From Silanimonas sp021297925 (lineage in GTDB: Bacteria > Pseudomonadota > Gammaproteobacteria > Xanthomonadales > Xanthomonadaceae), in NCBI GenBank assembly GCA_027532825.1, contig JAPZTL010000017.1:62001-126000 (forward strand): a stretch of DNA of 64,000 nucleotides, given 5' to 3'. A program made the translations under genes and the position numbers. Positions 1 to 10,947 of the stretch are shown here, piece by piece (within the stretch, counting starts at the first letter, position 1; each line of letters opens with the position of its first letter). The notes under the pieces were generated by a model. The model was given only the letters and a program-made list of their open reading frames with translations. It searched no databases and had not been told where the DNA came from.

Positions 1-301
1 GCAGCGCGCCGCCATCCTCTCGAACGAGAAGTTCCGTGGGGTCAAGCTGGAAGCCTCGCCCGGCCAGCTCAAGATCGTCGCGCACAACCCCGAGCAGGAA
101 GAGGCCCAGGAAGAGCTCGAGGCGGGTACACGCATCGAGGGCCTGGCCATCGGCTTCAATGTCACCTACCTGCTGGACGCCCTCGGCGCCCTCAAGGGCG
201 AGTCGGTGGTGCTGAACCTCCGCGACGCCAATTCGTCCGTGCTGGTTCGCGAGAAGGACAGCGATCGCAGCCGGCACGTGGTGATGCCGCTTCGCCTCTG
301 A
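1..301 (+). CDS. dnaN: DNA polymerase III beta subunit (sliding clamp), C-terminal part
   Basis: This is the 3' end of the gene for the ring-shaped processivity clamp of the replicative polymerase. The reading frame is open from the window edge (first full codon at base 2) and stops with TGA at 299-301. The roughly 99 visible residues match the third clamp domain: a YLLDAL-like segment, a stretch near NSSVLVREKD, and the characteristic VVMPLRL C-terminus that closes beta clamps. It lies directly upstream of recF and gyrB, the usual dnaA-dnaN-recF-gyrB order near the chromosome origin. The start and first two domains lie outside the window. Confidence 0.95.
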   Translation, partial: QRAAILSNEKFRGVKLEASPGQLKIVAHNPEQEEAQEELEAGTRIEGLAIGFNVTYLLDALGALKGESVVLNLRDANSSVLVREKDSDRSRHVVMPLRL

Positions 302-335
302 TGCAACGCGGCCGCGGCGTTGCCAACGTTCTCTT

Positions 336-360
336 CGACGCCCGGCCAAGCCGGGCGTCG
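336..360 (+). terminator. Strong hairpin between dnaN and recF
   Basis: An 11-bp perfect stem (CGACGCCCGGC / GCCGGGCGTCG) closes a 3-base CAA loop, 35 bases after the dnaN stop. There is no T tract after it, so it may be a factor-assisted terminator or an RNA-stabilising hairpin rather than a classical intrinsic terminator. The same CGACGCC...GGCGTCG core recurs after exbD2 at 11404-11428. Confidence 0.5.
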
Positions 361-380
361 TCGCGTCGGGGGATGCGCCT

Positions 381-1487
381 ATGCGGGTGACCCGGGTGCA
401 GGTTGAGGGTCTCCGGTCCCTCCATGGCGTCGACATCGCGGCCGACCATGCGGCGCTCTGGTTGCAGGGCGCCAATGGAGCGGGCAAGACGAGCGTGCTA
501 GAGGCGCTCTGCCTCATGGGGTACGGCCGCAGCTTCCGGGGCCGGGTGTCGGACGGGCTGGTTGGGAAGGGCCAGGCCGAGCTTCGCGTGGTGGTTCATT
601 GGCGGGAGGCGTCGGGCGCTCGGCATGTGGCAGGCGTCGAACATCGTGGAGACGGATGGACGGCCCGGTTGGACGGGGCCCCCGTTGATCGGCTGAGCTC
701 GCTGGCGGCGCCGTTCCCAGTGCTGGCGTTCCATCCGCAATCCTCGGAGACGGTCACCGGTTCAGCGGAAGAGCGACGGCGATTGGTCGATTGGTCGACG
801 TTCCACGTGGAACCCGCGTTTGCCGAGGCGAGCCGGCGCTACGCGAGGGCACTGAAGCAGCGCAACGCGCTGCTCCGGGCAGGCGCCCCCGATCCGGAGT
901 TCGAGTTCTGGGAACAATCGATGGATGAGGCGGCCGTGAGGATGACGCAGGCCCGGGAACGGGCGGTGGACCGGCTGGTTCCCGAGCTCGAGGCGCTCTG
1001 GCCCTCGCTTGCCGGCGGCGCGGAACCCCCCCTCCTTTCGTGGCGGCCTGGTTGGAAGATCGATGCCGCGTTGGGTGACCTGTTGTTCCTCCATCGGTCC
1101 CGCGACCGGGAACTGGGCTATACGACGGCCGGCCCGCATCGGGCGGATCTGGCGCTCGGTCGCCCCTTTGGCGTCGAGGCCAGCCAATGGTCTCGTGGCC
1201 AAGCCAAGCTGTTGGCGTTGGCCCTTGTGTTGGCTCAGGCGGAGGCGGCCGCTCGCGATGGGCGGTCGCCGGTCCTCCTTCTCGATGACCTGCGCGCGGA
1301 GCTGGACCGCGTCCGCTTTGAGGCGGTGCTGGACCGCGTGGTGTCCCGCGGCTGGCAGGCGTGGATCACCGGGACTGAGGTCGACATGGCGGCGGTTGCT
1401 CGCCTCCCCGACCTGGCGGTGTTCCACGTGGAACAAGGGGGTTGCTGGCCCGCCCACCCGGGCGATGGGGCCTTCCAGCGCCTATAA
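381..1487 (+). CDS. recF: DNA replication and repair protein RecF
   Basis: RecF is an SMC-like ATPase that helps load RecA at gapped DNA during recombinational repair. The 368-residue product has the family length. Visible motifs are the Walker A GANGAGKT (residues about 30-37), an ABC-type signature SRGQAK near residue 270, and the Walker B segment PVLLLDD. The ATG at 381 gives the expected MRVTRVQVEGLRSL start. It lies between dnaN and gyrB. Unusually, two palindromic ParB-binding-type sites (799-814 and 1420-1435) sit inside the coding sequence and are both read in the same frame as FHVE. The stop codon overlaps a TATAAT hexamer that could serve gyrB. Confidence 0.96.
   Translation: MRVTRVQVEGLRSLHGVDIAADHAALWLQGANGAGKTSVLEALCLMGYGRSFRGRVSDGLVGKGQAELRVVVHWREASGARHVAGVEHRGDGWTARLDGAPVDRLSSLAAPFPVLAFHPQSSETVTGSAEERRRLVDWSTFHVEPAFAEASRRYARALKQRNALLRAGAPDPEFEFWEQSMDEAAVRMTQARERAVDRLVPELEALWPSLAGGAEPPLLSWRPGWKIDAALGDLLFLHRSRDRELGYTTAGPHRADLALGRPFGVEASQWSRGQAKLLALALVLAQAEAAARDGRSPVLLLDDLRAELDRVRFEAVLDRVVSRGWQAWITGTEVDMAAVARLPDLAVFHVEQGGCWPAHPGDGAFQRL
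799..814. other. parS: parS-like ParB-binding site 1 (inside recF)
   Basis: The sequence CGTTCCACGTGGAACC contains the 14-base perfect palindrome GTTCCACGTGGAAC (800-813). This matches the well-known parS consensus for ParB centromere binding, in the TTCCACGTGGAA variant I recall for pseudomonads. parS sites typically cluster near oriC, and this one is in recF a few hundred bases from dnaN. Function is inferred from sequence only. Confidence 0.75.
1420..1435. other. parS: parS-like ParB-binding site 2 (inside recF)
   Basis: The 16-mer TGTTCCACGTGGAACA is a complete palindrome and a full match to the parS core. It lies 621 bases from the first site, near the 3' end of recF. Both copies are read in the recF frame as VFHVE or TFHVE, so the protein sequence accommodates them without disrupting the gene. 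Confidence 0.82.
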
Positions 1488-1488
1488 T
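1483..1488 (+). promoter_or_regulatory. Candidate -10 hexamer for gyrB
   Basis: A perfect TATAAT overlaps the recF stop codon, about 107 bases before the gyrB start. No convincing -35 element is present 16-18 bases upstream, so the promoter assignment rests on the -10 hexamer and the position only. Confidence 0.3.
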
Positions 1489-1594
1489 CCGGACATTCCA
1501 CCTTCCCTCCTTGCGGGCCTCTGGTCCGCCCGTCGAAGGTGCACCGCCCCACCCCGGCCCGCGGACGTCCGCCGGCCCGAACGCAGCAGCCCGC

Positions 1595-4060
<2,466 letters not shown>

Positions 4061-4067
4061 GTCGCGC

Positions 4068-4763
4068 ATGGTCGCCGGGCGCCCGCTGACGCTCGCGACG
4101 GAAACCCTCGTCGACGTGCTCGTCGCCGCGGGCATCGTCTTCGCGGTGGCGTTCGCTCTCGGAATGGCGGCCAATGTGGCCGCTTCCGCCCACCATCCGC
4201 TCCTGCCGCTTGCCAGCGTCAGCGGCTCACTGCTCGCCGGGCTTGCCGTCTGGGCCTGGCGCCGCGAGTCCCTGCCTGCCTCGACGCGGCGCGCCTCCCG
4301 CGCCGACTGGGGCCTCTCGATCTTGGGCGCGTTCGGCTTGCAGGCGATCGCCATCGGGTACGGCTGGGCCGCCGCGGCCCTCGGCCGCGACAGCCTTGGC
4401 AGCAACATCGGCCCCGTCCTCGCGGCCTACGCCGCCGCGCCGATGATGACGCTGCTCTTTGCGGTCGTCGTCGCACCGCTGGGCGAAGAACTGCTGTTCC
4501 GCCGCGTGCTTCTGCACCGCTTCGCGCTCGGTGGTCGCCCGGGACTGGGCCTCGCGGTGACCAGCCTCGGCTTCGCGCTCATCCACGAGCCCGTGCCCGG
4601 CGATCGCGGCGTGGGCCTCTGGCTGCTGAAGCTCGCGCCGTACGTGCTGATGGGGCTGGGTTTCGGTGCGCTGTACCTTCGCACGGCCCGATTCGGGCCC
4701 GTGCTGCTCTGCCACATGCTGGTCAACGCGACTGGCCTCGGCCTGCTGTTCACGGGACGCTGA
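4068..4763 (+). CDS. CPBP family intramembrane glutamic endopeptidase
   Basis: This 231-residue multi-spanning membrane protein belongs to the CPBP (Abi/CAAX protease, Rce1-type) family. The signature motifs are all visible: EExxxR as EELLFR (Glu140, Glu141, Arg145), a conserved His173 in FALIHEP, and HxxxN as HMLVN (His216, Asn220). Several hydrophobic stretches of 18-22 residues fit an inner-membrane location. It begins 7 bases after the gyrB stop and may be co-transcribed with it. The substrate is unknown; family members act in prenyl-protein processing, bacteriocin immunity or regulated proteolysis, and nothing nearby decides among these. Confidence 0.85.
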   Translation: MVAGRPLTLATETLVDVLVAAGIVFAVAFALGMAANVAASAHHPLLPLASVSGSLLAGLAVWAWRRESLPASTRRASRADWGLSILGAFGLQAIAIGYGWAAAALGRDSLGSNIGPVLAAYAAAPMMTLLFAVVVAPLGEELLFRRVLLHRFALGGRPGLGLAVTSLGFALIHEPVPGDRGVGLWLLKLAPYVLMGLGFGALYLRTARFGPVLLCHMLVNATGLGLLFTGR

Positions 4764-4845
4764 AGGCGCGCCGGCGCCTGCGCGGCGCGGGTACACTGCG
4801 TCGACGCCGCTCGCCCCGCCGCGCGGCCCCCGCCACGGAAGCCGC

Positions 4846-6468
4846 ATGAGCAAGCGCCACCTCTACCTCCTCGCCTTCGCCATCTTCGCCGTCGCGACAG
4901 CGGCCATCGTCTACAAGTGGCAGGTGCTGAAGTTCCCGCTGCAGCCGGACCAGACGGTGCAGGTGTGGACGGTGCAGGCGCACGTGGAGTACCAGCCCCA
5001 GCGCCGCGCCAACGCGCTGACGCTGCAGCTGCCCTACCTGACGCCGGGCTGGATCGTGCTCGACGAGCGCTACGTGGCGCGCGGCTACTCGAAGATCCCG
5101 GAGCGCGAGGCGCAGGGCCGCGAAGTGCAGTGGGCCACGCGCAACGCCGTCGGCGAGCAGGACCTGTACTACCGCGCCACCATCGTGCGCTCCCAGCTCA
5201 GGCAGGACGCCCTGCTTCCCGAACTGGCGCCCGAGCTGCCGACCCCGCCGACGCTAGAGGAGCCCTATGCCGCCGCCGCGCAGGAACTGCTGGAGCAGGT
5301 CCGCGAGCGCTCCGCGGACGTGCCGACCTTCGCCCGGGAGCTGATCCGCCGGCTCGCACAGTCCCCGGACGAGGGCGCGCAGCTCCTCCTCGACCGCTAT
5401 GCCCGGCGCGATACCGCCGCCGACATCGACGACGAGATGCGCACGCGCTTCCTCGTCGACCTGCTTGCGATCCGCAACATACCGGCGCGCCTCGCGCACG
5501 CCCTTCGCCTGCCCGAGGGGGGTGTCGAAGGCACCGCCCGGGTGGAGACCTGGCTGCTGGTCCACGACGGCGTGGCCTGGACGCTCCTGAACCCGCGAGA
5601 CGCCTCCGAGGGGTTGCCCAAGGACCTGCTGCTCTGGAACGTCTCGCCGGAGCCGCTGCTGGCCGCCGACAGCAGCGCCAGGCCGGCGCTGATGTACACC
5701 GTCAGCTACAACCTCGCCGACGCGATGGCGATGGCCCAGCGCCGCCTCGAGGTGCAAGACGCCAATTACATCAAGTGGTCGCTGTTGTCCCTGCCGCTGC
5801 AGGCGCAGGAGGTCTACAAAGTCCTTCTGCTCGTGCCGATCGGCGCCTTCATGATGCTGATCCTGCGCAACATCGTCGGCATCAAGACCTACGGCACCTT
5901 CATGCCGGTGCTGGTCGCGCTGGCCTTCCGCGAGACCGCGCTGGTCGCAGGCGTGTCCTTGTTCGTGCTGGTCGTCGGCAGCGGCCTGCTGGTGCGCTTC
6001 TACCTCGAGCGCCTGCGCCTGCTGCTGGTCCCGAGGTTGACCGCCATCCTGATCCTCGTCGTCCTGCTGATGGCGCTGATCTCGGTGATCGCGAACCGCC
6101 TCGATATCGAGGTGGGGCTCTCGGTCGCCCTGTTCCCGATGGTCATCATGGCGATGACGATCGAGCGCATGTCGGTGGCCTGGGACGAGCGCGGCGCCGG
6201 CACCGCCATCAAGGAAGGCGTCGGCACGATCATCGTCGCCGCGCTGGCCTACCTGGTGATGAGCTGGGACCGCCTAGAGCACCTGATCTACGTCTACCCG
6301 GAGTTCCTGCTCTGGCTGTTCGCGGCGTCGCTCCTGCTCGGCCGCTACTCTGGATACCGCCTGATGGAGTTGTTCCGCTTCCGCGCCTTGGCGCGCGAGG
6401 CGGACCCGATCGTGCCCCCAACCGCCAATGCCGCGCCCCCGCAGGCCGGCGATGTGCCGAAGGCCTGA
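4846..6468 (+). CDS. Inactive transglutaminase fused to seven transmembrane helices
   Basis: The 540-residue protein starts with one membrane anchor (residues about 5-25, LLAFAIFAVATAAIVY), followed by a large soluble part to about residue 310 resembling a transglutaminase-like fold without an obvious Cys-His-Asp triad, and then a block of about seven hydrophobic helices (from KVLLLVPIGAFMMLILRNIVG onward). This architecture matches the known family 'inactive transglutaminase fused to 7TM', which is encoded next to an ATP-grasp peptide ligase, as here (4 bases apart from the next gene). The soluble part probably faces the periplasm and may bind peptides; that is inference. The frame extends upstream to 4666 inside the previous gene, but the ATG at 4846 gives a proper membrane anchor. 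Confidence 0.85.
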   Translation: MSKRHLYLLAFAIFAVATAAIVYKWQVLKFPLQPDQTVQVWTVQAHVEYQPQRRANALTLQLPYLTPGWIVLDERYVARGYSKIPEREAQGREVQWATRNAVGEQDLYYRATIVRSQLRQDALLPELAPELPTPPTLEEPYAAAAQELLEQVRERSADVPTFARELIRRLAQSPDEGAQLLLDRYARRDTAADIDDEMRTRFLVDLLAIRNIPARLAHALRLPEGGVEGTARVETWLLVHDGVAWTLLNPRDASEGLPKDLLLWNVSPEPLLAADSSARPALMYTVSYNLADAMAMAQRRLEVQDANYIKWSLLSLPLQAQEVYKVLLLVPIGAFMMLILRNIVGIKTYGTFMPVLVALAFRETALVAGVSLFVLVVGSGLLVRFYLERLRLLLVPRLTAILILVVLLMALISVIANRLDIEVGLSVALFPMVIMAMTIERMSVAWDERGAGTAIKEGVGTIIVAALAYLVMSWDRLEHLIYVYPEFLLWLFAASLLLGRYSGYRLMELFRFRALAREADPIVPPTANAAPPQAGDVPKA

Positions 6469-6471
6469 GCC

Positions 6472-7443
6472 ATGGCGCTCTGGAACCCGCTCGAGATCGC
6501 GCGGCGCCTGCGGAAGATCGGGCTGATCGGCATCGGCCAGCGCAACGCCGACTACGTGTTGATGTACAACCCGCGCAAGTTCTACCCGCGGGTCGATGAC
6601 AAGTTGATCACCAAGAAGCTGGCGATCGACGCCGGCCTGCCGGTGCCGGAGCTCTACGCCGTGGTCCGCGAGGAGCACGAGATCGCCGAGTTGCACGACA
6701 AGCTCAAGGGCCGCGACAGCTTCGTCGTCAAGCCGGCGCACGGCTCCGGCGGCGATGGCATCCTCGTGATCCACGGCCGCCGCGGCGACAAGTACCGGCG
6801 CGCCAACGGCTCGCTGATGCCGCGCGAGGAGTTCGAGCACCACCTGAGCAACGGCCTGTCCGGCCTGTTCTCGCTGGGCGGCCAGCCCGACCACCTGCTG
6901 GTCGAGTACTGCGTGCAGTTCGACCCGATCTTCGAGCGCGTCAGTTACAAGGGCGTGCCGGACATCCGCATCATCGTGTTCCTCGGCTACCCGGTGATGG
7001 CGATGATCCGCCTGCCCACACGCCTGTCGGACGGCAAGGCCAACCTCCACCAGGGCGCGATCGGCGTCGGCATCGACCTGCCGAGCGGCGTCACCAAGCG
7101 CGGGGTCTGGGGCTCGGAGATCATCCGCGACCACCCGGACACCGAGCACAGCATCGTCGGCCTGAAGATCCCGCGCTGGGACGAGTTGCTCCACATGGCG
7201 GCCCGCTGCTACGAACTCTCCGAACTCGGCTACATCGGCGTCGACTTCGTGCTCGACAAGGACCATGGCCCGATGATCCTCGAGCTCAATGCGCGGCCCG
7301 GCCTGTCGATCCAGATGGCCAACGCCAACGGCCTCCACCCCCGCCTCGAGAAGGTCGAGGCCCTGCAGGCGGCGGGCCAGCTCTCGAAGGACCCGGCCGA
7401 GCGCGTCGCCTTCGCGAAGGCGAGCTTTCCGACCACGGGCTGA
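6472..7443 (+). CDS. Alpha-L-glutamate ligase-like ATP-grasp protein (RimK-related)
   Basis: The 323-residue protein has an ATP-grasp fold: the glycine-rich loop KPAHGSGGDGILV (residues about 85-97), and the metal-binding end DHGPMILELNARPGLSIQMAN, where ELNARPG is the typical Glu-Asn magnesium site. These enzymes activate a carboxylate with ATP and join an amino acid to it, as RimK adds glutamate. It is translationally close to the 7TM transglutaminase-like gene, a pairing described in comparative work on peptide-ligase systems. The usual third partner, a zinc/aspartyl-type protease, is not seen in this window. The substrate is unknown. Confidence 0.86.
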   Translation: MALWNPLEIARRLRKIGLIGIGQRNADYVLMYNPRKFYPRVDDKLITKKLAIDAGLPVPELYAVVREEHEIAELHDKLKGRDSFVVKPAHGSGGDGILVIHGRRGDKYRRANGSLMPREEFEHHLSNGLSGLFSLGGQPDHLLVEYCVQFDPIFERVSYKGVPDIRIIVFLGYPVMAMIRLPTRLSDGKANLHQGAIGVGIDLPSGVTKRGVWGSEIIRDHPDTEHSIVGLKIPRWDELLHMAARCYELSELGYIGVDFVLDKDHGPMILELNARPGLSIQMANANGLHPRLEKVEALQAAGQLSKDPAERVAFAKASFPTTG

Positions 7444-7578
7444 ACGCGCGGCGACAGCGACGTTAAATCTTCGTTTCATCGACCCCGCCATACCCCGACG
7501 CACGTTGTGATTCACGTGCCTTTGGCTTGAGCCTCTGCCACCGTACCGCTACCCTCGATCCCCTTTCGACCCGAGGCC

Positions 7579-8898
7579 ATGACGACCATGCGTGCCACCC
7601 GCCTTCCCGTGATCGGTCTCGCCGTGCTGATGGCCGGCGTCTTCGGCGCCGACGCCCTGCTCGCGCAGAGTGGCCGGCAGAGCTACCTCGAGCGTCGCGC
7701 CGACGAGCGCCGCAACACCGAAGGCGACAAGATCGAGGAACCGCAGGTGCTGTTTCCAGAGGCCACGCGCGCGGAGCCGAAGCAGCGCGCCACCTCGCGC
7801 TTCCAGCGCCAGCTCAACGGCATGATCGAGTCGCTCAATGAAGGCGACGCCGCCAAGGCCCTCGAGACGGCGAAGGCCGTGGCCGAGGACGAGCGGGCCA
7901 ACGCCTACGAGAAGTCGGTCGCCCTGCAGGTCGCCGGCAACGCCTCGTCCGAGCTCGACGACACCGTGGCCGCCATCGACTATCTGTCGGGCGCGCTCGA
8001 GGCCGGCGGCCTCGACAACAACGCCCACTATTCGACCATGCAGAACCTCGCGGCCTTCCAGGCCAACGAGGACCGCCTCGACGACGCCATCGCCACGCTG
8101 CAGCGCCTCGTCCAGGAAACGAACACCAAGCGTCCCGAGATCCACGTGGTGCTTGCAAGCGCCCTGTTCCAGGATGAGCGCTTCGCCGACGCCATCGCCT
8201 CGGTGAACAAGGCGATCTCGTTGGCGCCCGAGCCGAAGGACGAGTGGCTGCGCCTGCTGCAGGCAGCCTACGCCGAGAACGACCAGCAGGCCGAATCGGT
8301 CAAGGTCGGCGAGCAGCTCCTCGCCAGGACGCCGGACGACAAGCGTCTGGTCTTCGCGCTCGCCTCGAGCTATCTCGACCTCGAGCAGGAAGCGAAGGCC
8401 GAGGCCCTGCTCCAGCAGGCTCGCACCAAGGGCCTGTTCACCGAAGCCAGGGACTACCAGGCGCTGTACTCGATCCTGTTCAACATGGACGGGAAGGAGA
8501 AGGACGTGATCACGGTGATCGAAGACGGCCTCGGCAAGGGCCTGCTCAAGCGCGACCTGCAGACGCTCGGCGCGCTGGCCCAGGCCGCCTACTTCGCCGA
8601 GGACATGCCGAAAGCGATCGCCACCTACAAGGAAGCCGCCGCGCTCGACCCGAAGGGCGAGACCGGCCTGAACTACGCCAAGGTCCTGTCGGCCGAAGCC
8701 CGCGACGCCGAAGCCCGCGACGCGGCGAAGGCGGCGCTGGCCAAGGGCGTCGCCAAGCCCGGCGAGGCGTGGATGGTCATCGCCCGTTCGGAGTCCCAGC
8801 TCGACAACGTAGCCGCGACCCGCGCCGCGCTGCAGGAAGCCGCGAAGTTCCCCGAGGCCCGCGAACAGGCCACGAAGATGCTGCAGCAGAACCGTTGA
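7579..8898 (+). CDS. TPR-containing protein of the TonB cluster
   Basis: A 439-residue exported protein: the N-terminus carries a signal-peptide-like hydrophobic segment (residues about 10-29, ending ...ADALLAQ). The remainder is almost wholly helical and Ala/Leu/Glu-rich with degenerate tetratricopeptide repeats, for example EPKDEWLRLLQAAYAENDQ and KAIATYKEAAALDPKGE. It precedes tonB-exbB-exbD-exbD, and TPR proteins are known partners of some TonB systems (for example with TonB2 in vibrios). It may modulate coupling in the periplasm; this is inference. A second in-frame ATG lies at 7588, and a GAGG precedes both, so the exact start is uncertain by three codons. Confidence 0.8.
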   Translation: MTTMRATRLPVIGLAVLMAGVFGADALLAQSGRQSYLERRADERRNTEGDKIEEPQVLFPEATRAEPKQRATSRFQRQLNGMIESLNEGDAAKALETAKAVAEDERANAYEKSVALQVAGNASSELDDTVAAIDYLSGALEAGGLDNNAHYSTMQNLAAFQANEDRLDDAIATLQRLVQETNTKRPEIHVVLASALFQDERFADAIASVNKAISLAPEPKDEWLRLLQAAYAENDQQAESVKVGEQLLARTPDDKRLVFALASSYLDLEQEAKAEALLQQARTKGLFTEARDYQALYSILFNMDGKEKDVITVIEDGLGKGLLKRDLQTLGALAQAAYFAEDMPKAIATYKEAAALDPKGETGLNYAKVLSAEARDAEARDAAKAALAKGVAKPGEAWMVIARSESQLDNVAATRAALQEAAKFPEAREQATKMLQQNR

Positions 8899-8910
8899 GG
8901 CCTTCACGCT

Positions 8911-8944
8911 GCGGAGGCGCCCTGAGCGTATCCACTGCCTCCGC
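8911..8944 (+). terminator. Hairpin between the TPR gene and tonB
   Basis: Arms GCGGAGGC (8911-8918) and GCCTCCGC (8937-8944) form an 8-bp stem around an 18-base loop, followed by GTTCCTTT. It could partly terminate transcription from the TPR gene before tonB. The long loop and short T run keep confidence low. Confidence 0.3.
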
Positions 8945-9003
8945 GTTCCTTTACTATTGCTGACCCGCCCTATACGGCGGCCCTTTCCGAGCCGGCACCC
9001 CGC

Positions 9004-9663
9004 ATGACGGACAATCGCATCTACGGCACCAAGGTTCCCGCGCCGTTCAGTTGGCCGCGGACCATCGGCATCGCCTTCGCCATCGCGCTGCACGCGGCGG
9101 GTGGTCTGGCGCTGATGGTGCCCATCCAGAACCAGCAGGCCGAGGACGACGAGGAGCTTGTGACCCAAGTCTTCATCGAGCCGCCGCCGCCGCCGCCGCC
9201 ACCACCGCCTCCGCCGCCGGAGCCGCCCAAGGTGATCCAGCGCGTGATCCAGACGCCGGTGACCCCGACCCCGGTGCCGCCGCCGCCGGAAGAGCCGCCG
9301 GTGGTGTTCGAGGACGCCACGCCGGTCGACGTGCCGGCGCCGCCGCCGGCCCCGCCCGCGCCGCCGGCTCCGCTCGCCAACTTCGCGGCGTCGGAGGACA
9401 TCTCCGGCCGTCGCCTGAACCCGCCGCGCTATCCGCCGCAGGAAGCCCGTCGCTGCATTGGCGGCGAAGTCGTCCTGCGCGTGTCGATCGACGGCAAGGG
9501 TCAGGTGCTGGACGTCAAGGTCGACAAGTCCAGCCGCAACCGCAACCTTGACCGGGCCGCGATGGACGCCGCACGCCGCTGGCGCTTCAATCCCGGCATG
9601 GAAAATGGCCAACCTGTCGGTGGCGACGTCCTCGTCCCCGTCAACTTCACTCCTCCCTGCTAA
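9004..9663 (+). CDS. tonB: Energy transducer TonB
   Basis: TonB carries proton-motive energy from the ExbB-ExbD complex to outer-membrane receptors. The 219-residue protein shows the standard plan: a short cytoplasmic tail, one inner-membrane helix (residues about 19-38), a periplasm-spanning Pro-rich region with an unbroken run of more than ten prolines around residues 60-73, and a C-terminal TonB domain (RYPPQEARRCIGGEVVLRV through ARRWRFNP and VPVNF). The Cys in the C-domain pairs with the terminal Cys in sequence only; a disulfide is possible. exbB follows 20 bases later. Confidence 0.93.
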   Translation: MTDNRIYGTKVPAPFSWPRTIGIAFAIALHAAGGLALMVPIQNQQAEDDEELVTQVFIEPPPPPPPPPPPPPEPPKVIQRVIQTPVTPTPVPPPPEEPPVVFEDATPVDVPAPPPAPPAPPAPLANFAASEDISGRRLNPPRYPPQEARRCIGGEVVLRVSIDGKGQVLDVKVDKSSRNRNLDRAAMDAARRWRFNPGMENGQPVGGDVLVPVNFTPPC

Positions 9664-9683
9664 TCCACCGAAGGTATCCACGT

Positions 9684-10496
9684 ATGCTGCAGGACATCAC
9701 CATCACCGTTCCCGCGACGGTCGCTGCCGCCCCGGCGGCTGCCCCGGTCACGACGAACGTCGCGCTCGGCGCGCCGGCCGCCGCCCAGCAGACCCAGGCG
9801 GTCGAAGGCGCCGCGGACTTCTCGATCCAGAACGCCATGAACTCCATGGGCGTGGTCAACTGGGCGGTGTTCTTCGCGCTCGTGATCATGTCGCTGGTGG
9901 CCTGGTACTACACGGTCATGAAGACCATCAAGTACAGCCGCATCAATGGCCGCTCCGGCCGCGTCACGGCCACGTTCTGGCAGACCCCGAACGCGCAGGA
10001 AGCGATCCGCTTCATGGAAGAGCAGCCCTCGTGGGAGCCCTTCTCGAAGATCGCCCTCGACTGCGCCCAGGCCGCCGCCCACCACCAAAAGTCGGATGGC
10101 CGCCTCGCCGAGGCCCTGAACCGCTCCGAGTTCATCGACCGCGCCCTGCGTCAGGCCGTGTCCCGCGAGTCGCAGACCCTGGAGGACGGCCAGACCTGGC
10201 TCGCTACAACGGGCGCCATCGCGCCGTTCGTCGGCCTGCTCGGCACCGTGTGGGGCATCCTGATGGCCCTCGTGCGCCTCGGCTCCTCGGGCGAGAGCTC
10301 GATCAAGGCCGTGGCCGGCCCGGTCGGCGAAGCGCTGATCATGACCTTTATCGGTCTGTTCGTCGCCATCCCGGCGGTGATCGCGTTCAACTACTTCAAC
10401 CGCACCAACCGCAAGCTGGTCGCCCAGTTCGACGCCTTCGCGCACGACCTGCACGATTTCTTCGCGACCGGTGCGCGTGTCGGCGACAAGCGCTGA
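9684..10496 (+). CDS. exbB: Biopolymer transport protein ExbB
   Basis: ExbB is the pentameric inner-membrane scaffold of the TonB motor, of the MotA/TolQ/ExbB family. The 270-residue product has an Ala/Pro-rich N-terminus of about 50 residues, a first helix (about 55-75), and the conserved pair of C-terminal helices: IAPFVGLLGTVWGILMAL (about 180-200) and PVGEALIMTFIGLFVAIPAV (about 214-238). The GLLGTVWGI motif is diagnostic. It sits between tonB and two exbD genes, so the four genes probably form one operon. Confidence 0.93.
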   Translation: MLQDITITVPATVAAAPAAAPVTTNVALGAPAAAQQTQAVEGAADFSIQNAMNSMGVVNWAVFFALVIMSLVAWYYTVMKTIKYSRINGRSGRVTATFWQTPNAQEAIRFMEEQPSWEPFSKIALDCAQAAAHHQKSDGRLAEALNRSEFIDRALRQAVSRESQTLEDGQTWLATTGAIAPFVGLLGTVWGILMALVRLGSSGESSIKAVAGPVGEALIMTFIGLFVAIPAVIAFNYFNRTNRKLVAQFDAFAHDLHDFFATGARVGDKR

Positions 10497-10530
10497 GGGG
10501 CCCTGAGCCCTTCCCCGCGGAGAGAACCCC

Positions 10531-10944
10531 ATGGCCTTCAGTTCCGATGGCAATGACGGTGGCTTCAACGAGCCCAACGTCGTCCCCTTGGTCGACGTGA
10601 TGCTCGTGCTGCTGATCATCTTCATGGTCACGGCCTCCGTCTCCGAAAGCATCAAGCTCGAGTTGCCGAAGGCGACGATCGAACGCAAGCCGGCCCATAC
10701 CGACGTGCCGCCGATCTCGCTCTCGGTGCGCGAGTCCGGCGAGATCTACTGGAACGACGAGCAGCTGACCGACACCTCGGTGCTCGACACCCGCCTCGCG
10801 GTCGAGGCCCAGAAGGTCCCGCAGGCCGACGTGCTGCTGCGCGCGGACAAGGAGACCAAGTACTCGCAGATCCAGGAGGTCACCACCCGGGTGCGCCTCG
10901 CGGGCATGCGTTCCATCAACTTCGTGTCCGAGCCGGAGTCCTGA
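10531..10944 (+). CDS. exbD1: Biopolymer transport protein ExbD (first copy)
   Basis: The 137-residue protein is a single-pass inner-membrane ExbD/TolR family subunit. The transmembrane helix begins NVVPLVDVMLVLLIIFMVTA and contains the proton-carrying aspartate (Asp22). The periplasmic domain follows, with EIYWNDEQL and a VLLRADKETKYSQIQEV segment typical of the family. It is separated by 3 bases from the second exbD copy, and the two share only the membrane helix strongly. Confidence 0.93.
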   Translation: MAFSSDGNDGGFNEPNVVPLVDVMLVLLIIFMVTASVSESIKLELPKATIERKPAHTDVPPISLSVRESGEIYWNDEQLTDTSVLDTRLAVEAQKVPQADVLLRADKETKYSQIQEVTTRVRLAGMRSINFVSEPES

Positions 10945-10947
10945 GCC

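Noticed and set aside
1442..1594. Upstream extension of gyrB
   Set aside because: The extra 51 codons overlap recF, are Pro-rich and not GyrB-like.
9178..9225. CCG-rich tandem repeat in tonB as a mobile or unstable repeat
   Set aside because: It encodes the Pro-rich spacer expected in TonB.
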